A stretch of DNA of 64,000 bases from Polytrichum commune (GCA_950295325.1 OX485807.1:7506501-7570500); one strand, 5' to 3'. Positions 45,671-57,508 are shown, numbered from the stretch's first letter. The notes: generated by a model from the sequence alone, not told the origin. Made by a program: numbers and translations.

Positions 45671-48670
45671 TTACATCAGATCCGAATCACTGTGATCACG
45701 TGATGATGAAGACATTCTAGAATCACTAATATATGCATCAGAGGAGGCCTGACCATCTGATTCTAAAGCTTCTATATCCAAAAACTCTAAAACTCTTCCC
45801 GGATGATATTTAGATGTAAAAGTCTGATAAGAACCTCCAGCTAGTTGATTAGCAATAACATTTGCATATGTAGGAAGTTGCCAAGACTTTGGAAGGCTGG
45901 GATAGAATTTAGGGTCACAAAAAAAAGGCCGGTGAATAGGATAGCTCAATTTATCGCATCTGCAAATGCCAATGGTACCATGTTCATAACTCAACTTTAG
46001 AAGAAATGACAGCAAAAAACATAACACTGGTAAGAGAATTTGTGGACCATACTCACTTAGTAAACCGAGATCTCTTCACAATCCTCTCAACGGGAATATC
46101 TTCACCCTCAGGATCCTCTACACTGGTGACACGGTCTTCAAGAGTGACTTCAGAGGCTGCTCTAGAGATAATCAATGGAGCAAGTACGGCCTCAAAAATA
46201 TCTACATCAGCCTCTAATGCCGCAATGTGACGGTGCACATTGCGGCATGCATGAATGGAAGATCCTTCAAATAAAGAAGTTGGAAAAACTTAGTACAAAA
46301 ACCACTATGAATTTTGTAGAACAAAACAATATTAACAATTAACCAACTGAAATGCAAGATTACAAAGACATACCGGTCGCTGCCGTGCAGTCTAGAATAA
46401 TATCCCATGGGGAGCTACATGCTTCAATTAGCATTTGCATTAGAAGCACAGACTTTTCACGAGGCCCTCGCCATGGTGTGGATCCATTAGTTAGCTGGTC
46501 CTCACGAGAGACCAAGTTCTGGAGAATATCATCCCGTGCAACATCCACCCCATAAGGATCCAATTCAAGGACATGGCGAAATGAAAACTTCGATGCAGGT
46601 GACCCCGGCACGCTCCCGACCGCCAATGAAATACCGAACCTCATGGTCTATAATGTACCAGACATAAAGATCAATATTACTTTACAAAGTGAACAACAGA
46701 ATTGCGTGAGTATAATAGTTAGGTGGGTCTACACTCAGAACTACCTCAAGGATGAAATTGAAACTGAATGCGGTGATCAGAAAGAAGACTTAAGCTTTAT
46801 CTTACAGTTGATGCTGGATTTATTGGAGATGTAAGATGAAGGCGGTTCATTCCCCACCACTCTTTCCGAATTGCAAAACCATACGATTTGCAATAACCAA
46901 GAATATTGGACTTCGTACTCATGCGAAAAGGGTGAAACAAAATAATTGCCCCGTCGTCGTGCAGATGTTCGTCCACAAAGTCAAAGAGTGGTTGTAACCA
47001 CTCTTTTGATTCTTGATTCCAAGCGGGAATGGACGACGGTGGGTTTGATATGCCAGGAACAGGAAGACCTTCCGGTATATCTGCAAGAATCAAGTCCAAA
47101 CAGGGATGGTCATCCGGAGAACCCTTGTAGTGCCGGGTTTTGTCTTTTGAGTGCTGCACAATCAAAGGACAACCATGTTTGGTGTTAAAATAATAATCCT
47201 TGCTTTGTACATTGCCTAGTACTAGCCCTTATATCAAACATATCTATACTCATTACTAACCTTATATAATACACAAATCTAACCTCTTATCAGGTTACAC
47301 TTGTTACCCACATATCTAACCACAGATCAAAGTACCTTTATGACACCCATATTCAACCTCATATCAGATTGACCTTATAACATGCGAATATAACCTCACA
47401 TCAGATTGTACTTATAACACACATATCTAACCTCATATCACACACATATCTAACCCGATATCAGATAACAGATATAGCCCAGATATCTTATCTCCCATCA
47501 GATTACAGCAATATCACCCATATTCAACCCCAGTTCAGATAGACCTTACAACACATATATCTAACCTTAGATCAGATTACACTTCTAACAAACATTTCTA
47601 ACATCATATCAGAGTACACTTATAACAAGCATATCTAGATATCAATATCTACTATGATTGTAGGTAGTAGAGTTTGAATACCAGAAAATGTGTCTCGGGA
47701 CCGAGACACTCAAACTCGGCCCTGGAAAATCAGAAATGTCTAAGCTTAAATCAGATTACCCTTATACCCACAATTGCAAACTAACCTCACATCAGTTTGA
47801 CCTTAATACTAGCATATCTAGACCTCACATCAAATTTCACTTCAAACACACATGTGTAGTCTCATATCAGAGTACCCTTATACCAAGTAAATCTAGATTT
47901 CAATATCAAATATCATTGTAGGGTTTACAGTTTGAATACCAGAAAATGTGTCTCGGGACCGAGACACTCAAACTCGGCCCTGGAAAATCAGAAATTTCTA
48001 AACTTGCCTCATATTACCCCAATACCCAAAATTGCAAACTAACCTCATATCAGATTGCACTTGTAACCCACATATCTAACCTCACATCAGTTTGACCTTA
48101 ATACTTGCATATCTAGACCTCACATCATATTTCAGAGAAGGTAGAATTCAGAGAGGGCGGGGATTTCACTTAAACAGTGTTCCGACTAAAAAAGTTCAAA
48201 AATTAACATGACACCTCACCATTCATATTTCAACTCCTAATTTCCACAAACAAAATGGTACAACAAAACAAATGGCCGATTGCAAGCACAAAACAAATTG
48301 CCGAGTCCATTGAGGGCTCAGCTCGCACTCCATATGGTGTTTGGGTCCCGCATAAACTATACCCTACCAACCTTACTCGTCAGATCCATGATTCGGTCCC
48401 GAAAAAAATTATGGCCGATTACTGAAATATGAAAAGTAGTACCTACTGAATGTTCAATGTGGACCACATTGAAATGCATAAATTTAAATGCAAACATGTT
48501 ATGACAAAATTAAGGAAGAGCAGTACCTTGAGCATGAATCTTTTCAACTTGTTGTAGGAAGGGGTGAATTCCTCCGTGTCACCGCCAAGAACGTCCTCCA
48601 TTGAGGCGTTGAGAATGAGTTCTTGAATATGGATATCGAGCTCCTCCCCCGATGTCAAAATAGGAATTTG
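45671..48670 (-). CDS. Methyltransferase-like 3' half, ParB half missing
   Basis: Exons: the 3' part of exon 7 (about 48670-48527), then 47153-46806, 46647-46374, 46264-46057 and 45959-45671. Phases 0, 0, 1 and 2 match the intact paralogue exactly. The protein has the beta-class methyltransferase order: motif IV position LDLILADIPEGLPVPG first, then PWRGPREK, then motif I DIILDCTAATGSS followed by HRHIAALEADVDIFEAV. The usual DPPY-type catalytic motif is replaced by DIPE. The C-terminus is Ser/Asp-rich. Identity to the 53-kb copy is only about 30-45 percent, so it is an older relative. No stop or frame change is seen in exons 8-11, but the 5' half is absent: exon 7 is cut at 48670, where a Mutator terminus begins. 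It may be an expressed fragment or a pseudogene. Confidence 0.65.
47220..48130 (+). repeat. Degenerate ~40-bp tandem repeats in a long intron
   Basis: Many units of the form AACCTCATATCAGATT(G/A)(C/T)ACTTATAACACACATATCT. Two copies of a longer block at about 47665-47740 and 47925-48000 contain a palindrome with arm GTGTCTCGG around GA (47690-47709, 47948-47967). All lies in the intron between exons 7 and 8 of the methyltransferase-like fragment. Confidence 0.75.
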
Positions 48671-48868
48671 ACTGGGAAACTCAAGTATGTGAGCGTAGAG
48701 CAGAGAGCGGAGATTGGAGAGCGGAAAATATAGATTTTGTTGGGTAATTTTAGGAGAAGCAGTGCCTATTTCCGTGGAATTAGAGATAGATGGAATTCTA
48801 TATTTGGAAATGCACCCCATTCCCGTGGACATAATAACCCAAAATTGTTCGAGAAACCAACGGATCCT
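48671..48868 (+). repeat. Solo copy of the Mutator-like left terminus
   Basis: Nearly identical to 25398-25582 over the whole length, from GGGAAACTCAAG to CCAACGGAT, then continuing CCTATAGGCGTGG, which is again the subterminal motif. No matching right terminus follows within the window. Its outer edge abuts the truncated exon 7 of the methyltransferase-like fragment. Confidence 0.85.
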
Positions 48869-49073
48869 ATAGGCGTGGAAGATTGCATTTGTTATCAAAC
48901 ATCTTATAGTATTTGTTTCAAATGTATCATATTCCATTAGGGCTGACGTCACCAAATTTAAATCAAAATACCATACACAAAATATATTATTGGTCAACAA
49001 AATGTAGCCAACCTCAAAAGTTACAAAAATGGGTAGTCAGTTCAAGTAGCTATATACTGTAGTTTTCAGCCAT

Positions 49074-49760
49074 CTACACCCTATTTGCCGGGCATGTCCA
49101 ATATGGCCAAGATGGCCCAAAGAACATGCCATACATATTCTCCGCACCATAAGAGGCTTCCAGCTCAGTCCTTAGCTTAGCCAAAGACCGCAAAGACAAA
49201 TCCCCCAACTCCGACCTCAAAATCCTCTGGAAAATTCTCGAGGTGACGTGCCGGCTCTCTGAAAACAACATGAAGTTCAATTTAAACAATTTAACCAGGT
49301 TATGCTCGCGTGGCAAATACAACTCTGGCATCCCATGTGGACCCATCCTAAACTCATGCGCCGCCAGACGAAGAGCATTGTATTCCACAGTGCTATCCAC
49401 AATCCGCTTCCAGGCCTTGCAACATAGCCGCAGTTTCCCGATTAAAACCAAACGGCGTTTGGTATCAAATGCCCTCTCCCGGCCAATCAAATCTTTTGCG
49501 ACACCCAACACTAAGTTGGGCACTAGTACGGACAACTGTACATCTAAATCCAGCTGCAATACGTGTGGCACATCCAAAACGAATCGGCGAGTTTTCGCGT
49601 TACCCCCTGAAACACATTGAAACACACAACCAAAATTTAATTAAATCGGAATTAACCAACACAATTCAAATGTGGATTGAACACAAATGTTGTGGCTATA
49701 AAATCAAACAAAAATGAACTTCATAATGTAGGGCCAAATGAACTTACCTATCCACGGCAT
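49074..49760 (-). CDS. Putative F-box-like protein, two exons
   Basis: A 13-base coding exon (49760-49748, ATG CCG TGG ATA G) joins in phase 1 through a GTAAGT donor and a TTTCAG acceptor to exon 2 (49606-49074), giving 181 residues. The segment VPNLVLGVAKDLIGRERAF, followed by KLRLCCKAWKRIVDSTVEYNALRLA, matches the pattern of plant F-box or F-box-like proteins, where a hydrophobic helix pair is followed by C..W..IVDS and a helix. The C-terminal half (RHVTSRIFQRILRSELGDL) is unrecognised. F-box proteins recruit substrates to SCF ubiquitin ligases. The very short first exon is unusual. It lies between transposon remnants and a 101-bp array. Confidence 0.5.
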
Positions 49761-49844
49761 CTTGAATATGAAGATAGTGCTTGAGTCCTCCAATATCTCA
49801 ACATGTAAATATAGACCTACCATCACAAAATCAGATTTGAAGTC

Positions 49845-51000
49845 TAAACCAACAAATTCACAATCACAAGCCAAATGCTACTGAAGGCCATTGAACCTCA
49901 CAAGTTGATAATCTGGCCTAACCTCAAAAGATCAGAATTGAAGTCTAAGCCAACAAATTCACAATCACAAGCCAAATGCTACTAAAGGCCATTGAACCTC
50001 ACAAGTTGATAATGTGGCCTAACCTCAAAAGATCAGAATTGAAGTCTAAGCCAACAAATTCACAATCACAAGCCAAATGCTACTGAAGGCCATTGAACCT
50101 CACAAGTTGATAATCTGGCATAACCTCAAAAGCTCAGATTTGAAGTCTAAGCCAACAAATTCACAATCACAAGCCAAATGCTACTGAAGGCCATTGAACC
50201 TCACAAGTTGATAATCTGGCCTAACCTCAAAAGATCAGATTTGAAGTCTAAGCCAACAAATTCACAATCACAAGCCAAATGCTACTCAAGGCCATTGAAC
50301 CCCACAAGTTGATAATGTGGCCTAACCTCAAAAGATCAGATTTGAAGTCTAAGCCAACAAATTCACAATCACAAGCCAAATGCTACTTAAGGCCATTGAA
50401 CCTCACAAGTTGATAATGTGGCCTAACCTCAAAAGATCAGATTTGAAGTCTAAGCCAACAAATTCACAATCACAAGCCAAATGCTACTTAAGGCCATTGA
50501 ACCTCACAAGTTGATAATGTGGCCTAACCTCAAAAGATCAGATTTGAAGTCTAAGCGAACAAATTCACAATCACAAGCCAAATGCTACTGAAGGCCATTG
50601 AACCTCACAAGTTGATAATCTGGCCTAACCTCAAAAGATCAGAGTTGAAGTCTAAGCCAACAAATTCACAATCACAAGCCAAATGCTACTGAAGGCCATT
50701 GAACCTCACAAGTTGATAATCTGGCCTAACCTCAAAAGATCATATTTGAAGTCTAAGCCAACAAATTCACAATCACAAGCCAAATGCTACTGAAGGCCAT
50801 TGAACCTCACAAGTTGATAATCTGGCCTAACCTCAAAAGATCAGATTTGAAGTCCAAGCCAACAAATTCACAATCACAAGCCAAATGCTACTGAAGGCCA
50901 TTGAACCTCACAAGTTGATAATCTGGCCTAACCTCAAAAGATCAGAGTTGAAGTCCAAGCCAACAAATTCACAATCACAAGCCAAATGCTACTCAAGAGC
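49845..51000 (+). repeat. 101-bp tandem array, about 11 copies
   Basis: The unit includes AAGCCAACAAATTCACAATC, ACAAGCCAAATGCTACTGAAGG, CCATTGAACCTCACAAGTTG and ATAATCTGGCCTAACCTC. Starts fall at a strict 101-bp spacing (CAAGTTG at 49901, 50002, 50103 and so on). Few differences separate units. No coding potential. Confidence 0.95.
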
Positions 51001-51229
51001 AAACAAAATATGAAGAGAGGCCAAGAGACGCACCTTTAGTGACGCTTGCATGAATATGAGCTTGCAACCATTTGTGGCTGATATATAGTTACCCAAGTCA
51101 TTGCATTTGTTAAGGGTTTAATGTGAAAAGGGAGAAAGGTGAGGTGTCTATGATTGGTAGTATATTTGGTTTGATTGCCTTGTATTAAAGGGGTGAATCA
51201 AAACTCAAGTAGAGGATCCGGGCTAGACC

Positions 51230-51640
51230 ACCATATGATGAACCCCTCATCCAATACATGGCCCCCTATAACTAAGACCTTGAACTAACTAGCCGAGAGC
51301 CTAAACAAACATAACCTTGAAGCTTTCACATTCATCCAAATATATGGCCCCCTATAACTAAGACCTTCACTAACTAGCCGGGAGCCTAAACAAACATGAC
51401 CTCTAAGCTTTCACATTGATCCAAAATATGGCCCCATATAACTAAGACTTTGAACTAACTAGCCGAGAGCCTAAACTAGCAGAACTTGAAGGCTTTCACA
51501 TTCATCCAAAATCTGGCCCCTCTAACTAAGGCTCTACACTAACTAGCCGAGAGCCTACCCAACCAAACATGTAACCACCCACATTGAAACAATATCTGGT
51601 CCCAGAGCCCAAGGGATTACCCTCTCGGAGCCGAGAGCCT
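51230..51640 (+). repeat. Degenerate ~75-bp repeats with GCCGAGAGCC
   Basis: Four to five units with AACTAAGACCTT, AACTAACTAGCCGAGAGCCTA and CTTTCACATTCATCCAAAA. They precede the 75-bp satellite and share its GAGAG core, so they may be an ancestral form. Confidence 0.7.
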
Positions 51641-51689
51641 ACCCAACAAAAAATCTAACCTCCCCCCTTCATACAAAATGTGGCCACTT

Positions 51690-53136
51690 AGATTCCGAGA
51701 GGCTAGGCCTTTCAAGGGTAATGGACCAGATTTCGCATTGATTTGAATGTTTGAGTTAGCACTTAGTTTCCGAGAGGCTAGGCCTTTCAAGGCTAATGGA
51801 CCAGATTTCGCATTGAATTGAATGTTTGAGTTAGCACTTAGATTCCGAGAGGCCAGGCCTTTCAAGGGTCTTGGACCAGATTTCGCATTGTTTTGAATGT
51901 TTGGGTTAGCACTTAGATTCCGAGAGGCTAGGCATTCAAGGGTCTTGGACCAGATTTTCGCTTTGAATTGTATGTTTGAGTTAGCACTTAGATTCCGAGA
52001 GGCTAGGCCCTTTCAAGGGTCATGGACCAGATATCGCATTGTTTTGAATGTTTGGGTTAGCACTTAGATTCCGAGAGGCCAGGCCTTTCAAGGGTCTTGG
52101 ACCAGATTTCGCATTGTTTTGAATGTTTGGGTTAGCACTTAGATTCCGAGAGGCTAGGCATTCAAGGGTCTTGGACCAGATTTTCGCTTTGAATTGTATG
52201 TTTGAGTTAGCACTTAGATTCCGAGAGGCTAGGCCTTTCAAGGGTCATGGACCAGATTTCGCATTGTTTTGAATGTTTGGGTTAGCACTTAGATTCCGAG
52301 AGGCTAGGCCTTTCAAGGGTCATGGACCAGATTTCGCATTGATTTGTATGTTTGAGTTAGCACTTAGATTCCGAGAGGCTAGGCCCTTTCAAGGGACATG
52401 GACCAGATTTCGCATTGATTTGTATGTTTGAGTTAGCACTTAGATTCCGAGAGGCTAGGCCTTTCAAGGGTCATGGACCATATTTTGCATTGCTTTGAAT
52501 GTTTGGGTTAGCACTTAGATTCCGAGAGGCTAGGCCTTTCAAGGGTCATGGACCATATTTCGCATTGCTTTGAATGTTTGGGTTAGCACTTAGATTCCGA
52601 GAGGCTAGGCCTTTCAAGGGTCTTGGACCAGATTTCGGATTGTTTTGAATGTTTGGGTTAGCACTTAGATTCCGAGAGGCTAGGCATTCAAGGGTCTTGG
52701 ACCAAATTTTCGCATTGTTTTGTATGTTTGAGTTAGCACTTAGATTCCGAGAGGCTAGGCACTCAAGGGTAATGGACCAGATTTTGACTTTCTTGTGCAT
52801 GCTTGAGTTAGCACTTAGATTCCGAGAGGCTAGGCCTTTCAAGGGTAATGGACCAAATTTCGCATTGTTTTGAATGTTTGAGTGACCACTTAGATTCCGA
52901 GAGTCTAGGCCTTTCAAGGGTAATGGACCAGATTTTGACTTTGTTGTGTATGCTTGAGTTAGCACTTAGATTCCGAGAGGCTAGGCCTTTCAAGGGTAAT
53001 GGACCAGATTTTGATTTTGTTGTGTATGCTTGAGTTAGCACTTAGATTCCGAGAGGCTAGGCACTCAAGGGTCTTGGACCAGATTTCGCATTGTTTTGAA
53101 TGTTTGAGTTAGCACTTAGATTCCGAGAGGCTAGCC
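51690..53136 (+). repeat. 75-bp satellite, left array
   Basis: About 19 units of CACTTAGATTCCGAGAGGCTAGG, CCTTTCAAGGGT, (C/T)(A/T)TGGACCAGATTT and TGTTTGAGTTAG. It is the same satellite as 57545-60588 but in the opposite orientation. It stops about 135 bp before the 3' end of the ParB-methyltransferase-like gene. Confidence 0.95.
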
Positions 53137-53270
53137 TCAAAGACCAACATAAGACGACCAAGGAGATGTATGGGATTGCAAAAAGAAAATTGAAATTCAT
53201 AAAACACTTTTATAAAAAGTATAGCAAACGCAATACATATGAGATGAGGTTAGAGATGCACGAATAGTAG

Positions 53271-56200
53271 TCAACCACTATGACTACTATGTCTATCACT
53301 TTCCCCGCCCTGCTCTGCCTCTATGTCTAGGAAATCCAATACTAGTTTGTTGTAAGGCCGGATACGACTAGGAGGTGGGGATGGTGCTTCGGCCAAACGA
53401 TGGGCAAGCTCTGAAGCATAAGGAGGGAGCTCAAACGTCGCCGAAGGCGTTGCAAAAATCTCCGCATTAAGAAAGCGGATGGGGCTTTTAATTTGAACTC
53501 TGTACATAGATGAAAAAAGAAAGAAACATGAGCACATGTATCTATGTCAAACACTTGAAGATACAAAGGAAAACAAGGTAGAATCAACGAACGAACTTAC
53601 TCACAGAGCAAATCGAAATTGCGCTTGGCCATCTTTCGAGGAGGAGGAGCAAAAACGGAGCCTCGTTGAGGGGCGGCGGGTTGAGAGGTCTGTTCTTGGT
53701 CAGGCTCGCGAAGGGGGAGGAGGAGGATGGACTTGAAGACATCAATGTCGGATTCAAACGCCACAATATGACGTTGAATGGAGCGGCATGCTATTATGGA
53801 ACCTCCTAAACAAACAAAATGCGAAGGGATTAGCATTGGGAAATGAATAAGCAACCGATTACAAATGAAAACAAAAAATCCAAATGGAAAGAAATGAGAA
53901 AAATCAGAGAAGAAGAACGAACCAACACCACACTGCCAATCCAATATAATGTCGTCCTTGTCTGTGAGGGCGGAGAAAAGGATCGAAAAGAATTCCGGAC
54001 GCTTTTCACGGGCGCCTCTCCAAGGCACCCCGTCGACCCTCACGGATTGGTTTTTAAAATCGGTGAAGCTGTTGAGCCAACCATCTCGTTTGAGATTGTA
54101 GCCCATGTCCATGAAGTCCGACGTGCGGACATTCAAAACGGACCGGTTCCGCACAAGTACCTTGATGAAAAATTTCCGAGTCTGCACAAATTGTGAAAGC
54201 TAGAGTTAGGAAAATAAGAACAAAACAAAAAGACTATGAATGAAAATGGATGAAGGCCAAGAAGAAGTACCAGTTCAGACGGATTAGAGGGAGATTGAAG
54301 ATCGAGGTCGCTCATGCCGAACCAGTCCTCGGCAACATAGAAATCCTCTGTGTGAGCCCAGTTATGAATTGATCTCGAAACCTCTGGATCGGCAGCATGC
54401 GCAAAGACGAGGACGCCATCGTCATGAAGGTTGGCATTCGCGAATGCAAACAGAACCTCGAAGTAAGTGGCTGAGCGGATGTTCTAGTGAGGAACATCCG
54501 AGGATGAAGAAGTGATGCCCGGAACACGTAGGTTCTCGGGCACATCTGCAAACAAGAGATCAATGCCCGTGTGAACCTTATGCTTGGTGTTTGGACGAGT
54601 ACGACCCGCTCCAACCTGAAAGGTCAAAATGTAAAGAAAGTCAAAAAACAAGAAAATGATGAAATACATTGAATGAAAGAATAAAGCAATGCACACAAAC
54701 CTTTGTTAGGAAGTCTTGGATGCGTCGGTAGGCCGGAGGTGGAACTTTGGTCTTCATGAGATCCTCAATGAGCTCCCCCATGTCCACATTCTCAATCAAA
54801 GAATGGCAAGATGATATGTCGGAGGAAGTTGCCGACGTATCAGGTGCAACAGCCTTCCGCTTGCGAGGCACAGATGGAATGGTTACACCGCTATGAGAAG
54901 GAGCAACTACCGGATTGGCGAGGGCGGCAGATGGAGTGGCGGTGGGACTTCCAACCACAGTGGTGGCTGGAGGAACATTGCGTTGAACGGAGGCCTTGGC
55001 ATTAGAACGTGAGGAAACTTGAGAAGAGGCATGGGCGAGAGCCTTCTTACCTCTGCCTCTACCCTTGAAGGGCGCAACATCCTTCTCAACCGATGGAGGA
55101 GCGGGAGTAGGTTCATCTGGCTCCTCATCCAATTCAATGACGTCGGGGCCGGAGTTCACAAGGCTGCCGTAAAGGGTTTTTTCTTCATCGGGCACGAATG
55201 CACGAGAGCAATCCAAGTACCAACCACATTCCTTCAAGTGCGAGGGTGGAAACTTTGCAACTTGCATGGCCGTATAGACACAAAGATTGGAGTGGACATC
55301 GATCCACTCCAAAAGGAAAGCGGGCAAGGACGAAGGAGGCAAAGCATTTTTCACAAAGAGCTCACGGTGAATGTACCTAGAAAATGGAAAACATAGAGTA
55401 AGAAAATTGCCGTGGAAAGGAAATGAAAGCGATGAAAAAAATTAAAGGAAAAGAGTACCGATAAGCAACGCGTTTGATGGCGATGGGGCCTTCGTCGAAC
55501 TCGAAGAGGTCAAGGCCTTTACTAAATGTTAAATCGGCCTTGTCCTCAAAATACACCCGGAAAGCCTTGTCCCACAAAATGAGCCTCCAATGCTCAACAT
55601 AATTGGACGGGTGTAAAATCTCCGTGGAATTCCAATCAATGTCCACGGACAACTCGTTCTCATACAATGCAATCTCAGCCTCAACGCCCTTCTCCAACTA
55701 TATAAAGAGAGACCAACAGTTAGATATGGAAATGAGAGAAACTAACAAACAAGAAGACACAAAATATGAAGATGTACCTGTGCCCAAAAAGAAGCTTTGT
55801 TAAGCCAGTCGTCAAGGACTTTCTCACGGAGAGGAAGAGAAGAGGGGAATTGATTTTCCATTTTGACCTTGGCGGGAGAATTCCACCACCGAAGCCACTT
55901 GGCTTTGAAACAGGCATCGACATGGGTGGTTGCCACCTTTTGAAGTTTTTCTATCGTCATATCGGGGTACATGAAGGTGGAAAAATGACGGTTAATCTGC
56001 AACATATGAGAGTGTAAGAAAGATGAAACTAGAATGGATGAAAGATGAAGTTGAAAGCCAAAAGTAAAACAAATCGGAGGCGCACCTCATAGAAGAAGTC
56101 TTCGCCATTATCCTTGTGGGCGACGGAAATGAACTTCTCGAAATTTCGAGTCCGAATACTCTTGATGAGTTTCTCTTGCGCTTTGGTCATAGTATCCCAA

Positions 56201-57508
56201 ATTTCGGTAGCTGACCTGCGGGATTCGGGTGTATTCTCCCGGTACAACCTTGCTGCAGTGTCGGCTGCGTTCGAGATCTCTCTCTAAAACACACAAAGAG
56301 AAGTGAAAATGAATGACAGAAATGAAGAGAAGAAAGGCATAAGCCCATATATGTCATTGTCTTTGGAGGGTAAGATGGCAAGTATGAACACATGATTGTG
56401 GGCTATCAAAGCAAAAGGAAGGGGAGGAAGAATCACCTTATACAAGAATTTGACGAATATGTCCAAGGTAAGAGGATACCAAGTTGGAGTTTTTAGCATT
56501 TTGGCCTCGCAAGTCTTGTAGTCTTGGGGAGAAATGAGGTCCTTGAACTCCTCAAGTTTCATCTTCCCAAATGTTCGAATGCGGAGGAGCTTGGCGGGAA
56601 GGTTGTCCTTGACATGGTCGTGCTCCGTGGACCTACTAGGAATAAGTAAGCGAGAAACAAAAGATGAAAAATTTTGAGAAAGGAAAACAAACAATAAGAA
56701 CCCAAACAAAAACAAACTTACCAGTTGATGTCATTCATTGCATTAAGGAAGACGGCAGCACAGTTTCTCGGATCGACAACAATGCAGTCCACGGAGATGT
56801 GCCAATCTTTGTCCATGGAATGGTGCTTGTTAATGTGTCTAAGCCAAGCCGTCAAGCGATGATTCCCCTCCCACACGAAAAACATCTTGCCAACAAATTG
56901 AGAGAGGTCGGAATCCTTCTCGAGCATGGAATCAAACTCATCACTAGACTCCTGCCATAGTGAACTCCAGGAGGCTCGAATGTCATCCGAAACTAGAAGC
57001 ACCTCATCAAGGTTGTTGTAGGGAGAGACATACATCGCACGGTCACCGTCACGGTAACCCATGACAAATTCGTTTTGCAGCCGAGCAACATCGACCTCGC
57101 TGATGGGGCGAACAAGAGGAAGACATTGCAAGTGGCACAATGGAATAGAGAAACGTGACTTAGCAAGAGGTTTGATGCGAACCCTATGAATCACACCGAT
57201 AGAGTCTTCTTTTTGGGATCTCCGAATCTCGAGCTCAGTCTCCTCCGCAGTAGACTCATCAAGAGGACGCACGGGGTCAGATTGATGAGGTGAATCAATC
57301 TACAAGGGTGGAAACAAAGATATGAGATTAAGCCCAAAATATATTGAAAGCCAAGGTACCGGAAGTGCTTGGAAACAAAAGGAAGAGTTCACATAGAGAA
57401 CACCTTTCCCGGTTGGACATCGACAAGTGGATCAACTTCCACCTCGGCAGGCTCCAATTGAAGAACATGGGCATCTGTGGATGGATCCTCGGAGAGAATG
57501 AGATCCAT
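53271..57508 (-). CDS. ParB-like/DNA-methyltransferase-like fusion, 11 exons
   Basis: Exons: 57508-57404, 57299-56722, 56632-56437, 56283-56086, 55996-55778, 55697-55459, 55376-54701, 54615-54271, 54181-53923, 53805-53601, 53499-53271. All joins are GT-AG and keep frame; total 1083 codons with stop. Residues 36-230 carry a ParB/Srx-like domain with FVWEGNHRLTAW (about 177-188), the analogue of the ParB GNHR/GERR box that binds nucleotide. Residues 230-660 are helical and Trp-rich. A Pro/Ser/Thr linker with RGRGKK and PRKRK patches follows. The C-terminus has beta-class methyltransferase order: IDLLFADVPENL (motif IV position, DVPE instead of DPPY), PWRGAREK, then DIILDWQCGVGGS (motif I) and RHIVAFESDIDVF. 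An in-frame TAG (54484-54486) sits in exon 8. ParB-methyltransferase fusions are known in phages and bacteria; here the gene has introns. Function is unproven, and the stop makes it a possible recent pseudogene. Confidence 0.75.

Noticed and set aside
25398-48868. The direct repeats at 25398 and 48671 as LTRs of a 23-kb retrotransposon
   Set aside because: An inverted partner with an exact 11-bp duplication at 41655 and an internal Mutator transposase identify the repeat as a DNA-transposon terminus. No reverse transcriptase or integrase is seen.
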